Positions 43,521 to 53,169 of a stretch of DNA of 64,000 bases are shown one piece after another; position 1 is the stretch's first letter, and each line of letters opens with the position of its first letter. Source of the stretch: Arthrobacter alpinus (GTDB lineage: Bacteria; Actinomycetota; Actinomycetes; Actinomycetales; Micrococcaceae); the NCBI RefSeq assembly GCF_001294625.1, contig NZ_CP012677.1:1426001-1490000 (forward strand), in the 5' to 3' direction. The notes below the pieces were generated by a model. The model was not told where the DNA came from. It made no database searches and saw only the letters and a program-made list of their open reading frames with translations. The translations under genes and the position numbers were made by a program.

Positions 43521-46058
43521 CTACATGCGGGCGAAGTCCACGATCTTCACGACGGCGGAACCGGCGTCGTTGGACGCCTGAAGGTCCACCGTGGCGGTGA
43601 TGAACCAGTCATGGTTACCCTCGGGATCGGCAACAGTTTGGCGGACCGCCCAGGTGTCTTCACCCTCGGCGATCGCCAACAGTGCCGGGCCGCGCGCGGC
43701 CGGCCCGGACTCGATGAACTCGTGTTCATCCCAATACGCGTCCAGGGAGTCAGCCCAGCGGTCGGCACTGAAGCCGTGGTCGCCGTCGAGCTCGCCCAAC
43801 GCCTCAAAATCGTCGTCGGACGCCAACTCGATGCGCCGGAACATCTCATTGCGGACCATGACCCTGAAGGCACGCACATTGTCGGTGAGGCGCGGCGGGG
43901 CCGGCGGCACAGCCGATTCCACGGCAATCTCCCCGACCTCCCCGTTGGTCATCTTCTCCCACTCATCCAACAGGCTGGAGTCAACCTGACGGACCAGCTC
44001 GCCAAGCCAGGAAATGATGTCCACCAGGTCCTCGCGCAGTGCGTCCTGCGGGACCGTCTGGCGCAAAGCCTTGTACGCGTCCGTCAGGTAGCGCAGCACA
44101 ATTCCTTCCGACCGTGCCAGGGAGTAGTACTGGACGTATTCGCCAAAGTTCATGGCCCGCTCGTACAAGTCGCGGATGATCGACTTTGGACTCAGCTCAA
44201 AGTCTCCCACCCACGGCGCCGCCTTCCGGTACACCTCAAAGGCCTCAAAGAGCATGTCGGAGAGCGGCATCGGGTACGTGGTTTCATCCAGGATGGCCAT
44301 GCGTTCGTCGTACTCGATGCCCTCACTTTTCATGGCCGCCACCTTTTCGGTGCGGGCCCGCTTGAGCTGGGCGGAAAGGATCTGCCGCGGCTTCTCCAAG
44401 GTGGCCTCGATGACGGAAATAACGTCGAGAGAGTACGTGGGGGATTCCGGGTCCAGCAGTTCCAAGGCGGCCAGGGCAAAGGGGGATAGCGGCTGGTTTA
44501 GGGCAAAGTTCATCTGCAGGTGCATCGTGAGACGCACGGTGCGGCCGTCACTTTCCAGCTCCTCCTCGGGGATGCGCTCCACAATGCCGGCGGCCAGCAA
44601 CTCCCGGTAGATGCCCAACGCCTTGCGGATCAGGCGGCGCTGCGCTGCCGGGGACTCGTGGTTCTCGGTCAGCAGCTTCCGGGCCGCCTGGAAGGGATCG
44701 CCGGGGCGTTCCAACAGGTTCAGAAGCATGGCGTGCGTCACCGTGAAACTGGAGGTCAGCGGCTCGGGCACTGATTCGCTGAGCCGGGTGAAGGTGGGTT
44801 CGCCCCAGCTGACAAAGCCCTGCATGGGCTTCTTCTTCACCACCTGGCGCAGCTTCTTTTGGTCGTCACCAAATTTGGCGACGGCCTTGGCCATGGACTT
44901 CGTGTTTTCAATGACATGGTCCGGTGCCTGGACCATCACGGTGCCGGCCGTGTCATAGCCGGCCCGCCCGGCACGTCCGGCGATCTGCTGGAACTCCCGC
45001 ACCTGCAGCACACGAGTGCGCACGCCGTCGTACTTGCTCAGGGCTGTCATCAGCACGGTGCGGATGGGGACGTTGATGCCCACGCCCAGTGTGTCAGTTC
45101 CGCAGATGACCTTCAGCAGGCCCGCCTGGGCCAGCTGCTCCACCAGCCGTCGGTACTTAGGCAGCATGCCCGCATGGTGGACGCCGATGCCGTGGCGGAC
45201 CAGGCGGTTGAGGGTCTTGCCGAAGCCGGCGGAGAAGCGGAAACCAGCAATGAGCTCACCGATCTTGTCCTTTTCCTCGCGCGTGCACACGTTGATGCTC
45301 ATCAGGTTCTGAGCCCTGTCAATGGCCTCTGCCTGGCTGAAGTGGACCACGTACACGGGCACCTGCTTGGTGGCCAGCAGTTCCTCAAGGGTTTCATGCA
45401 CGCCTGTGGTGACGTAGTAGTAGTGCAGCGGGATGGGCCGCACGGCGGAAGAAACGGTGGTGGTGACCCGGTTAGTCAGCTCCGTGAGTTCCTTCTCGAA
45501 CCGATTGACCTCTCCCAGGGTGGCACTCATGAGCAGGAACTGGGACTGTGGCAGCTCAAGTAGCGGCAACTGCCAAGCCCAACCGCGCTGCGGGTCGGAG
45601 TAGTAGTGGAACTCGTCCATGATGACCACGCCGACGTCGGCGTCCTCGCCTTCACGCAGGGCGATATTGGCCAGGATCTCGGCCGTGCAGCAGATGATGG
45701 GCGCGTCCTGGTTCACGGAGGAATCCCCGGTGATCATGCCGACGTTTTCTGCGCCGAAGATCTCACACAAGGCAAAGAACTTCTCCGACACGAGCGCCTT
45801 GATGGGGGCCGTGTAATAGCTGGTGGCGCCCCGGGCCATGGCGTTGAAGTGTGCGGCGATCGCCACCAGCGACTTGCCCGATCCCGTGGGCGTGGACAGG
45901 ATCACGTTGTTGCCGCTGACCAACTCCATGGCGGCGTCCTCTTGGGCCGGGTAGAGGTCGAGCCCCTTGTCCATGGTCCATTCCAAAAACGCCTCCAAGA
46001 CGTCGTCATCGCTGGAGGTTTTAGGGTCAAGGCCGGAGAGTTGTTCAAGAAGATTCAT
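43521..46058 (-). CDS. DEAD/DEAH-box helicase with DUF3516
   Basis: This 845-residue superfamily 2 helicase is of the Ski2-like type found in actinobacteria. Walker A is STPTGSGKSLVAIA near residue 56, the box II motif is DEFHYYSD, motif III is MSATLGE, and motif VI is QIAGRAGRAGYD. A C-terminal DUF3516 region of about 350 residues follows. It probably unwinds RNA or DNA; the target is unknown. TAGACT lies upstream with GGAGGG close before the ATG, so it has a very short leader. It is divergent from the methyltransferase gene. Confidence 0.9.
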   Translation of the reverse strand: MNLLEQLSGLDPKTSSDDDVLEAFLEWTMDKGLDLYPAQEDAAMELVSGNNVILSTPTGSGKSLVAIAAHFNAMARGATSYYTAPIKALVSEKFFALCEIFGAENVGMITGDSSVNQDAPIICCTAEILANIALREGEDADVGVVIMDEFHYYSDPQRGWAWQLPLLELPQSQFLLMSATLGEVNRFEKELTELTNRVTTTVSSAVRPIPLHYYYVTTGVHETLEELLATKQVPVYVVHFSQAEAIDRAQNLMSINVCTREEKDKIGELIAGFRFSAGFGKTLNRLVRHGIGVHHAGMLPKYRRLVEQLAQAGLLKVICGTDTLGVGINVPIRTVLMTALSKYDGVRTRVLQVREFQQIAGRAGRAGYDTAGTVMVQAPDHVIENTKSMAKAVAKFGDDQKKLRQVVKKKPMQGFVSWGEPTFTRLSESVPEPLTSSFTVTHAMLLNLLERPGDPFQAARKLLTENHESPAAQRRLIRKALGIYRELLAAGIVERIPEEELESDGRTVRLTMHLQMNFALNQPLSPFALAALELLDPESPTYSLDVISVIEATLEKPRQILSAQLKRARTEKVAAMKSEGIEYDERMAILDETTYPMPLSDMLFEAFEVYRKAAPWVGDFELSPKSIIRDLYERAMNFGEYVQYYSLARSEGIVLRYLTDAYKALRQTVPQDALREDLVDIISWLGELVRQVDSSLLDEWEKMTNGEVGEIAVESAVPPAPPRLTDNVRAFRVMVRNEMFRRIELASDDDFEALGELDGDHGFSADRWADSLDAYWDEHEFIESGPAARGPALLAIAEGEDTWAVRQTVADPEGNHDWFITATVDLQASNDAGSAVVKIVDFARM

Positions 46059-46101
46059 GGTCCCTCCAGTCTACGGGCGCCGCCTGTGGGAGGATAACGC
46101 C

Positions 46102-46935
46102 ATGGCAGAGCAGCAGTTTCGCTGGGATCCGGCGAAGTACGTTGAATTTGGTGACTATCGCAGCCGGCCGTTCTTCGAGCTGACCTCACGCATCGCGGCC
46201 ACAGCCCCCGCCCGCGTTGTCGACCTGGGCTGCGGTCCCGGAAACCTGACCGCCACACTCGCCGCGCGTTGGCCGGATGCCCGGGTGCTGGGGCTGGACA
46301 GCTCCCCGGAGATGGTGGCCGCCGCCACCTCCGCGGCTAACTTGGGGCACGACGGCGGCACCCACCCGGGCGGAAATCTCACCTTCGCCGTCGCCGACAT
46401 CCGCGCCTTTCGCCCACGGGCTGACACCGACGTGGTCGTCTCCAATGCGGCTCTACAGTGGGTGCCTGGCCACCTCGCACTCATGGCCGGCTGGCTGGCC
46501 AGCATGAACGCGGGGGCCTGGCTGGCCGTTCAGGTGCCGGGGAACTTTGGGGCGCCGTCGCATGTGCTGATGCGGGAGCTGGCCGAATCTGCCGCCTGGC
46601 GCAAGCGCCTGGGCGGGGTGCTGCGGCATGCGAACGCCGTGGCCGAACCCGGCGAGTACCATGAACTCCTGCTCCAGGCCGGCGCCGCGGCCGACGTCTG
46701 GGAAACCACCTACAGCCACCTGCTGGCGGGGGAGCGGCCGGTGCTGGACTGGGTGCGCGGAACAGGGCTGCGTCCTGTGCTCGCCGCCCTCAGCGACGCC
46801 GAAGGTAAGGCCTTTGAGGATGAGTACCAGAGGCTGCTGGAGCAGGCCTATCCGTACGGTGAGTTCGGCACGATCTTTGAGTTCAGGCGCATCTTCATGG
46901 TGGCCCGGAAGGACGAGGCAAGGGAGCAACAATGA
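46102..46935 (+). CDS. tam: Trans-aconitate 2-methyltransferase
   Basis: This 277-residue SAM-dependent methyltransferase has the N-terminus FRWDPAKYVEFGDYRSRPFFEL, SAM motif I VVDLGCGPGNLTATLA, LGLDSSPEMV, and VVSNAALQWVPGH, all typical of Tam. Tam methylates trans-aconitate, an inhibitor formed from the aconitase substrate. GGGAGGA lies 8 bases before the ATG. The stop overlaps the next start by ATGA. Confidence 0.88.
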   Translation: MAEQQFRWDPAKYVEFGDYRSRPFFELTSRIAATAPARVVDLGCGPGNLTATLAARWPDARVLGLDSSPEMVAAATSAANLGHDGGTHPGGNLTFAVADIRAFRPRADTDVVVSNAALQWVPGHLALMAGWLASMNAGAWLAVQVPGNFGAPSHVLMRELAESAAWRKRLGGVLRHANAVAEPGEYHELLLQAGAAADVWETTYSHLLAGERPVLDWVRGTGLRPVLAALSDAEGKAFEDEYQRLLEQAYPYGEFGTIFEFRRIFMVARKDEAREQQ

Positions 46936-47630
46936 ACGAACTGGAAGCATTTCCACAGGACTGGCAGCGCGCGCTGTTGATCGTGGCCCACCCCGACGAT
47001 CCTGAATACGGGATGGCGGCCGCCGTGGCCCAATGGGTCGCAGACGGCAAGGAGGTCCACTACCTGTTGGCCAGCCGGGGCGAGGCAGGTATTGCAGGGT
47101 TACCGCCGGTGCAATCGGCACCCCTGCGTACCAGGGAGCAGGAGAACGCCTGCGCCCTGGTGGGGGTCACTGAGTTGGTGTTCCTTGACCACCCCGACGG
47201 GAGGATCAAGGAAGGGCTGGGGCTCCGGAAGGACCTGGCCCGCCACATCCGCCGCGTCAAACCCCAGCTGGTGTTGACCCTTAACCACCGCGACCACTGG
47301 GGCCCGGGCAGGTGGAACAGTGCCGATCACCGGGCGGTGGGCCGCAGTGTGCTGGACGCTGTGGGCGACGCGGACAACGACTGGATCTTTCCCGAACTCC
47401 TAGCTGAAAGGCTGCCACGGCACAAAACCCGCTGGGTGGCCGTCATTTCCCCGCAGCCCACGCACGCTCAGGCCGTCAGCACGGAGAGCATTGACAAGGC
47501 TGTCGCCTCGCTGGCCGCACACCATGAATACCTGCGCGCCTTGAGCGCCGAGCCGGTGGAGGACCAGGCCCGCAGCCAAGTGGAGATGGTCACCGCTGGC
47601 GGAGCCGTTGGTTTTGAACTGTACGGCTGA
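46932..47630 (+). CDS. PIG-L family N-acetylglucosamine deacetylase-like protein
   Basis: This 232-residue LmbE-like zinc hydrolase has the metal-binding AHPDD motif in IVAHPDDPEYGMAA, then ASRGEAGI, LVGVTELVFLDHPDG and LTLNHRDHWGPGRWNSADHRAV, which supplies the second His site. Relatives deacetylate N-acetyl sugars, including MshB and Bca of mycothiol metabolism. The substrate here is unknown. It is coupled to tam by a 4-base overlap and also has GGGAG upstream. Confidence 0.87.
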   Translation: MNELEAFPQDWQRALLIVAHPDDPEYGMAAAVAQWVADGKEVHYLLASRGEAGIAGLPPVQSAPLRTREQENACALVGVTELVFLDHPDGRIKEGLGLRKDLARHIRRVKPQLVLTLNHRDHWGPGRWNSADHRAVGRSVLDAVGDADNDWIFPELLAERLPRHKTRWVAVISPQPTHAQAVSTESIDKAVASLAAHHEYLRALSAEPVEDQARSQVEMVTAGGAVGFELYG

Positions 47631-47688
47631 CCGGGGGAGTGGCTGTACGGACGCACCGGTCGCCGACTTCGCCGGCATCCCCTGTGTG

Positions 47689-49029
47689 TCAGTTCCCCGG
47701 GCGCCTGCCGCCCGTATTTTTCGGCATAGCCGAGACGGGCAGCAGGTGGGCCAGGGTCACCGGGCCGCCGGCCGAGACCGCCGCACGTTTGCCGTTGAGC
47801 AGGTTTTTGGCCTGGTTGGCAACCAGCAGGGGCACGTTTTTCGCCACCTCGGCCGCCCCGGATTCCTCCACCGCGTAGCGTACCTGTTTGAGCGTTTCCT
47901 TGGCTACGCTGCGCGCCCGATCCTGCTCCAGCCCCCACGACTGCCCCTCGGCCACCAGATCCGCTAGGGTCACAGATGGCTGGAACCGCAAGCCGTTGAC
48001 CCCAATGGCCAGATTCTGCTGTCCGTCGGGGCTCAGCACCTGGGGGAGCACGTCGTACAGCGGGGCCAGCTCAATCCTTCCGTTGGGGAGGTGCAGCAGT
48101 GAGAAATTCTTCGCATGGGCATCCGTATTGCCCACGGCCACATTCAAGGTCATGAACGCGAGCAGCCGCTCCCGGTCGTCTGTTCCGCCGCCAAGCACTG
48201 TCCGGCGCCGGGGCAGCAGGCCGGCAATGTTTTTCAAGGTGGCCCTGAACGGCGGGAAGGATTCAAACTTCGCATCGCCGCCCCACGGCAGACCCAGCGC
48301 CTGGGCCGCATCCTCCTGGTGGATGCGGTGGACGGTACCGCCGTCGTCGACACGCCGGTCGTAGCGTTCGACCACCAGGGCCGGGCTGCCCGCAAAATTG
48401 AGGACTTCACTGGCAAAGGTCGTCAAGCCGCAGCGACGGCCGATCTCCAGGCAATACGCCTCGGCATGCAACGCTCCCACGAATTCCGGGGGGAGCGGTT
48501 TGAGGATGTGTGTGGTAGGGGCGCCATCCAGGGCTTCGAGCCACTGGTTTCCGATGCGCGCCAGCGTGGTTTTGGGCTGGTAGCCGGTAATCGACCCGCC
48601 GCCGCCGGGGGCACCCAGCGCATAGTTTCCGATTCTGGCGAACCGCTCGGCAATCTGGGCATCGGTCACCGGCCGGTAGCTGCCGGTGCCCGAACCGGCC
48701 CTGCTGCCAACCTGCAGCGCCCCGGCAACGTCCAGGCCGGCATAGTCGAGCATCGCGTGCACATCCGCGGTCCCGCACCGCGCCTGGGCGGCAAGGTTCG
48801 CCAGCCCGCGGCCTTCCGGCAGCAGGCCGCCAAAAAAGGCGGCGGCAGCTGCGGTGGTTGAATCCCGCGGCCCCAGCGGAAGGCTGGTGGAGAGCACAGT
48901 GGAGGCGACGCCAAATCGCTCGATTCCCGCTGGGGCCGACTCAAAGGCCACGTCGTCCCCCCGGCCCTTCCTGAGATTCCCCACGTGCGTGCCGTATAGG
49001 TGGACCGGAAGCCGGCCGTCCGTGGTCAT
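47689..49029 (-). CDS. hipA: HipA-family serine/threonine kinase toxin
   Basis: This 446-residue HipA-like kinase has an N-terminal HipA_N domain. The ATP-binding loop SITGYQPKTTLARIG holds the regulatory autophosphorylation serine, the HRIHQEDAAQALG block follows, and the catalytic VGNTDAHAKNFSLLH and the metal-binding LAPLYDVL complete the active site. All key residues look intact. E. coli HipA inactivates glutamyl-tRNA synthetase and triggers dormancy; the target here is inferred only by family. The ATG overlaps the hipB stop by 4 bases. Confidence 0.9.
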   Translation of the reverse strand: MTTDGRLPVHLYGTHVGNLRKGRGDDVAFESAPAGIERFGVASTVLSTSLPLGPRDSTTAAAAAFFGGLLPEGRGLANLAAQARCGTADVHAMLDYAGLDVAGALQVGSRAGSGTGSYRPVTDAQIAERFARIGNYALGAPGGGGSITGYQPKTTLARIGNQWLEALDGAPTTHILKPLPPEFVGALHAEAYCLEIGRRCGLTTFASEVLNFAGSPALVVERYDRRVDDGGTVHRIHQEDAAQALGLPWGGDAKFESFPPFRATLKNIAGLLPRRRTVLGGGTDDRERLLAFMTLNVAVGNTDAHAKNFSLLHLPNGRIELAPLYDVLPQVLSPDGQQNLAIGVNGLRFQPSVTLADLVAEGQSWGLEQDRARSVAKETLKQVRYAVEESGAAEVAKNVPLLVANQAKNLLNGKRAAVSAGGPVTLAHLLPVSAMPKNTGGRRPGN

Positions 49030-49250
49030 TCCACTTCCCGAAAGCTCAGCTCGATGCCGAGGTCGGCAAGAAGCTGCAGGAGTTTAGCGTTGAGGACCTT
49101 GGGTCGTCCGGTCTCCAGCTCCGAAAGATAGCGTTGGCTGACGCCCAGCCGCTCCGCCAGCTCAACCTGGGTGAGATTGTGGCGCTTGCGCACAGCCAGC
49201 ACCATCAAGCCCAGATCGGACGTCTTTCGCATCGTGCCCTGCATTGCCAT
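49026..49250 (-). CDS. hipB: HipB-like XRE-family antitoxin
   Basis: This 74-residue DNA-binding protein is almost entirely an XRE helix-turn-helix: LGLMVLAVRKRHNLTQVELA, ERLGVSQRYLSELETGRPK, then a short hydrophobic tail ending LSFREVE. HipB dimers bind operators and neutralise HipA. AAAGG precedes the ATG. The gene is first in the hipBA operon and lies next to phased CGTAATA repeats, its likely operators. Confidence 0.9.
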   Translation of the reverse strand: MAMQGTMRKTSDLGLMVLAVRKRHNLTQVELAERLGVSQRYLSELETGRPKVLNAKLLQLLADLGIELSFREVE

Positions 49251-49263
49251 TTCATGACCTTTT

Positions 49264-49326
49264 CGTAATAGGTTCTTCAGTATTACTTACTCGTAATACT
49301 AACGCAGCTATCCCGAAAACGTAATA
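49264..49326. promoter_or_regulatory. HipB operator region with phased CGTAATA repeats
   Basis: CGTAATA occurs at 49264, 49292 and 49320, exactly 28 bases apart. AGTATTAC at 49279-49286 and GTAATACT at 49293-49300 form a perfect 8-bp inverted repeat with a 6-base spacer. The region is AT-rich against its surroundings and sits directly before hipB, where autorepression by HipB or HipBA would act. The ABC exporter operon starts 167 bases further on. Confidence 0.75.
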
Positions 49327-49492
49327 GCCAACGGCACCCGGCCGGGAACCGGCGTCGTGCCTGGAATGACCGGCAGCCCATGCACAGCCGCGCCACGGCA
49401 AACACACAGGCAGTACGCGCTGACAAGAGGAGCCCGTCAGGAGTACGTTGATAGCTGAGTGAGAATATTCGAGGGACCCACGGGAGGAATTT

Positions 49493-51235
49493 GTGCTGTT
49501 TCAACTGATAGCGCGCAACTTAGCGCCCCACAAGGTGCCCCTGGCAGGCATTGTGGTGCTGCAATTCCTCTCTACCATTGCCACTTTGTTCCTGCCGACG
49601 CTCAACGCCGACATCATTGACGACGGCGTTGTCAAGGGCGACCTCGACGTCATCACGAGCCTGGGCATGTGGATGCTGCTGATCACCGCCGGGCAGGTCG
49701 TGTGCGCCATCGCCGCCACCTACCTCAGCGCCCGACTGGCCATGGGGGTGGGCCGGGCGATCCGCCGCGACCTGTTCAATAAGGTCGAGACGTTCTCCTC
49801 CCGGGAGGTCGGGATCATCGGCGCCCCATCGCTGATCACCCGCACCACCAACGACGTTCAGCAGGTGCAGATGCTGACCCTGATGTCGTTCACCATGATG
49901 GTCACGGCGCCGATCATGTGCGTCGGCGGGATCATCCTGGCCATGGCACAGGATGTGCCGCTGTCCGGGCTTCTGCTGGTGATCCTACCGGTGCTGATCG
50001 TCACCATCGGCCTGATCGTGCGCGTCCTGGTGCCCACCTTCCGCAAGGTGCAGCGCCAATTGGACGACATCAACGGGGTGCTCCGCGAGCAGATCACCGG
50101 CATCAGCGTCATCCGCGCCTTCGGCCGCCGCGACTACGAGGCCGAGCGCTTCGCCACCGCCAACGGCGCCCTGACCGCCTCCCAGCTGCGGGCCGGGCGG
50201 CTACTCTCGCTGATGTTCCCCACCATCTTCTTCGTCGTCAACGTCACCAGCGTGGGTGTGCTCTGGTTTGGCGGGCAGCGCATCGACACCGGGGACATGC
50301 AGATTGGTGCGTTGACCGCGTTCCTGAGCTACATCATGCAGATCCTGATGTCGGTCATGATGGCCATGTTTATGTTCATGATGATCCCGCGCGCCGCGGT
50401 CAGCGCCGAACGCATCACCGAGGTCATGGACACCGAGGCCAGCGTCGTGGACGCCCCAGGCGCCCTGGCCGTAGACCGGCTCCACGGCCAGCTTGCCGTG
50501 CGCAACGCCGCGTTCAGCTACCCCGGCGCTCAGAACCCGGTGCTCTCCGGCGTCAGCTTCACCGCTGGCCCGGGAACCACGACGGCGATCATCGGCTCAA
50601 CCGGCAGCGGCAAGTCAACACTGGTGAACCTCATCCCCAGGCTCCTGGACAGCACCGCGGGCGCCATCGAACTCGGTGGCCATGACATCAAGGCGGTCTC
50701 CCTGGCCGGGCTGCGCGGCTCGATCGGGCTGGTGCCGCAGCGGGCCTACCTGTTCTCCGGCACGGTGGCCAGCAATGTGCGCATGGGCAACCCGGAGGCG
50801 ACGGACGAGGAACTGTGGGAGGTCCTGGAAACCGCGCAGGCCGCCGACTTCGTCAAGGAGATGCCCGGCGGCCTGGAAGCGCCCATCGACCAGGGCGGCT
50901 CCAATGTGTCCGGCGGCCAGCGGCAGCGCCTGTGCATTGCACGCGCCATCGCTGCCCGGCCGTCCGTGTACCTCTTTGACGACAGTTTTTCCGCCCTTGA
51001 CTACGCCACCGACGCCAAGCTTCGCGCGGCGTTGAAGCCCATCACCCGCGACGCGGCCGTGCTCGTCGTCGCCCAGCGCGTAGGCACCATCGTGGATGCG
51101 GACAACATCCTGGTCCTGGACGAGGGGCGGCTGGTCGGGCAGGGCACACATGCGCAGTTGTTGGAAAACTGCCCCACCTACCAAGAAATTGTGACCTCAC
51201 AGCTCAGCACTGACGACGAAGGGAGCCGGGCATGA
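49493..51235 (+). CDS. ABC exporter half-transporter, degenerate-site subunit
   Basis: This 580-residue protein has an N-terminal six-helix membrane domain (about residues 15-300) and a C-terminal ATPase. Walker A is IGSTGSGKST, the signature is NVSGGQRQRLCIARA, and Walker B is VYLFDDSFSALD, where Asp replaces the usual catalytic Glu. That change marks the degenerate half of heterodimeric exporters. The start is GTG with GGGAGGAA upstream. The stop overlaps the next gene by ATGA; together they should form one pump in the cytoplasmic membrane. The substrate (drug, lipid or peptide) is unknown. Confidence 0.92.
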   Translation: MLFQLIARNLAPHKVPLAGIVVLQFLSTIATLFLPTLNADIIDDGVVKGDLDVITSLGMWMLLITAGQVVCAIAATYLSARLAMGVGRAIRRDLFNKVETFSSREVGIIGAPSLITRTTNDVQQVQMLTLMSFTMMVTAPIMCVGGIILAMAQDVPLSGLLLVILPVLIVTIGLIVRVLVPTFRKVQRQLDDINGVLREQITGISVIRAFGRRDYEAERFATANGALTASQLRAGRLLSLMFPTIFFVVNVTSVGVLWFGGQRIDTGDMQIGALTAFLSYIMQILMSVMMAMFMFMMIPRAAVSAERITEVMDTEASVVDAPGALAVDRLHGQLAVRNAAFSYPGAQNPVLSGVSFTAGPGTTTAIIGSTGSGKSTLVNLIPRLLDSTAGAIELGGHDIKAVSLAGLRGSIGLVPQRAYLFSGTVASNVRMGNPEATDEELWEVLETAQAADFVKEMPGGLEAPIDQGGSNVSGGQRQRLCIARAIAARPSVYLFDDSFSALDYATDAKLRAALKPITRDAAVLVVAQRVGTIVDADNILVLDEGRLVGQGTHAQLLENCPTYQEIVTSQLSTDDEGSRA

Positions 51236-53169
51236 GCATGATGCGCGGGGGTGGCCGGGGCGGCCCGCCACAAAAAGCGATGACGTTCGGGCCCAGCCTC
51301 AAGCGCATCCTGGGCCTGCTGGCCATCGACAGGCTGCGCATCACAGCCGTGGTCGCCATGGCTGCCGTGTCGGTGGGCTTGTCGGTCGTGGCGCCGAAGG
51401 TGCTCGGCAAAGGCACAGACATCATCTTTGACGGCGTCGTCGGCAAAATGCTGGCTAGGTTTCCCGCCGGCACCACCAAGGCCCAGGCCGTTGCGGAACT
51501 GCGTGCCGGCGGCCAGAGCCAGCTGGCCGACATGCTCAACGCCATGAACGTGGTGCCCGGGCAGGGCCTTGACTTGGCCGGGCTCGGCGCCGTCCTCGTG
51601 GTGGTGCTGTGCTTGTATGTTGCGGCGTTCTTCTTCAACTGGTCCCAGGGATTCATGACCACCGGCATCGTCCAGCGGGGCATGTACCGGCTGCGTGAGG
51701 ACATTGAAAGTAAGCTGAACCGGCTCCCCATGTCCCACTTCCAACAGGAATCCCGTGGCGATGTGCTCTCCCGTGTCACTAACGACATTGACAACTTCTC
51801 CCAAACCCTGAACCAGACCCTGACCCAGGTGCTCATCGCCGTACTCACGGTGTGCGGGGTGTTGGGCATGATGTTCTCCATCTCCCCGCTGCTGGCCGGC
51901 ATCTCGCTGCTGACGGTGCCGCTCATCGCCGGCATCACGGTCATGATCGCCAAACGTTCCCAGGTGCAGTTCGCGGCGCAGTGGAAAAGCACCGGTGACC
52001 TCAACGGGCATGTGGAGGAAATGTTCACCGGCCACGAAATTGTTAAGGCCTTCGGCCAGCAGGATATGGCCATTGAGAAGTTCCGGGTCTCCAACGACTA
52101 CCTGTACGAATCCAGCGCCAAGGCACAGTTCATCTCCGGCATCATCATGCCCAGCACCAACTTCATCGCCAACCTGAACTATGTGGTCGTGGCCGTGCTC
52201 GGCGGCATCCAGGTGGCGCAGGGCACCCTGACGATCGGCAGTGTGCAGGCGTTCATCCAGTACTCCCGCCAGTTCAGCCAGCCGATGGCGCAGCTGGCCA
52301 GCATGATCAACTTGCTGCAGTCCGGCGTCGCCTCCGCCGAGCGGGTCTTCGCCCTGCTGGATGCTCAAGAGCAGAGCCCCGAGTACAGCCCCGCGGCAAC
52401 GTTGCCGGAACCTCGCGGCCGGGTTGTCTTTGACCACGTCAACTTCGGCTACAACCCTGGCGAACCGCTCATCAAGGACCTGTCCTTGGTGGTCGAGCCC
52501 GGCCAGACCGTGGCCATTGTGGGCCCCACCGGCGCCGGTAAGACCACGCTGGTGAACCTGCTCATGCGTTTCTACGAGATTGACTCCGGCACCATCACGG
52601 TCGACGGCGTCAACACCGCCCACCTGAGCCGCGCCGAACTGCGCAGCCAGTTCGGCATGGTGTTGCAGGACGCGTGGCTCTTTGGCGGGACCATCCGGGA
52701 GAATCTGGCCTACGGCAGGGTGGGCGCCACGGAGGAGGACATCATCGAGGCTGCCGTGGCTACCCACGTCGACCACTTTGTCCGGTCCCTGCCGGAAGGC
52801 TACGACACGGTCTTGACGGACGACGGCGGCGGTCTGAGCCAGGGGCAGCGCCAGCTCATGACCATTGCCCGGGCGTGGATTGCCAAGCCCGGCATCCTGA
52901 TCCTGGACGAGGCCACTAGTTCCGTGGACACCCGCACCGAGGTCATGATCCGCCAGGCCATGAACAAGCTGCGCTCCAACCGGACCAGTTTCGTCATTGC
53001 GCACAGGCTTTCCACGATTCGCGACGCGGACCTAATATTGGTGATGAACAACGGTGAGATCATTGAACAAGGCAGCCACGACGTGCTGCTAGCTCACAGG
53101 GGGTTCTACTACGATCTGTATATGAGCCAGTTCGGGGACCCGCTGGTGGAAGAGGTGAGCCGGTTATGA
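51232..53169 (+). CDS. ABC exporter half-transporter, catalytic subunit
   Basis: This 645-residue half-transporter has an ATPase with Walker A VGPTGAGKTT, signature GLSQGQRQLMTIARA (Gln for the usual second Gly) and Walker B ILILDEATSSVD with the catalytic Glu intact. It therefore complements the upstream subunit. The membrane domain is interrupted after the first helix by an outer loop of about 60 residues with VVGKMLARFPAGTTKAQAVA. It overlaps both neighbours by 4 bases, giving a three-gene coupled operon with the GntR regulator. Confidence 0.92.
   Translation: MSMMRGGGRGGPPQKAMTFGPSLKRILGLLAIDRLRITAVVAMAAVSVGLSVVAPKVLGKGTDIIFDGVVGKMLARFPAGTTKAQAVAELRAGGQSQLADMLNAMNVVPGQGLDLAGLGAVLVVVLCLYVAAFFFNWSQGFMTTGIVQRGMYRLREDIESKLNRLPMSHFQQESRGDVLSRVTNDIDNFSQTLNQTLTQVLIAVLTVCGVLGMMFSISPLLAGISLLTVPLIAGITVMIAKRSQVQFAAQWKSTGDLNGHVEEMFTGHEIVKAFGQQDMAIEKFRVSNDYLYESSAKAQFISGIIMPSTNFIANLNYVVVAVLGGIQVAQGTLTIGSVQAFIQYSRQFSQPMAQLASMINLLQSGVASAERVFALLDAQEQSPEYSPAATLPEPRGRVVFDHVNFGYNPGEPLIKDLSLVVEPGQTVAIVGPTGAGKTTLVNLLMRFYEIDSGTITVDGVNTAHLSRAELRSQFGMVLQDAWLFGGTIRENLAYGRVGATEEDIIEAAVATHVDHFVRSLPEGYDTVLTDDGGGLSQGQRQLMTIARAWIAKPGILILDEATSSVDTRTEVMIRQAMNKLRSNRTSFVIAHRLSTIRDADLILVMNNGEIIEQGSHDVLLAHRGFYYDLYMSQFGDPLVEEVSRL

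Noticed and set aside
49264..49326. Evenly spaced repeats considered as a CRISPR array
   Set aside because: The repeats are only 7 bases, there are three of them, and no cas genes are present. An operator array fits better.
51178..53004. 608-codon open frame antisense to the second ABC gene
   Set aside because: It is the mirror of a well-supported transporter gene in high-GC DNA, is His/Gly-rich with no domain, and has no ribosome site.
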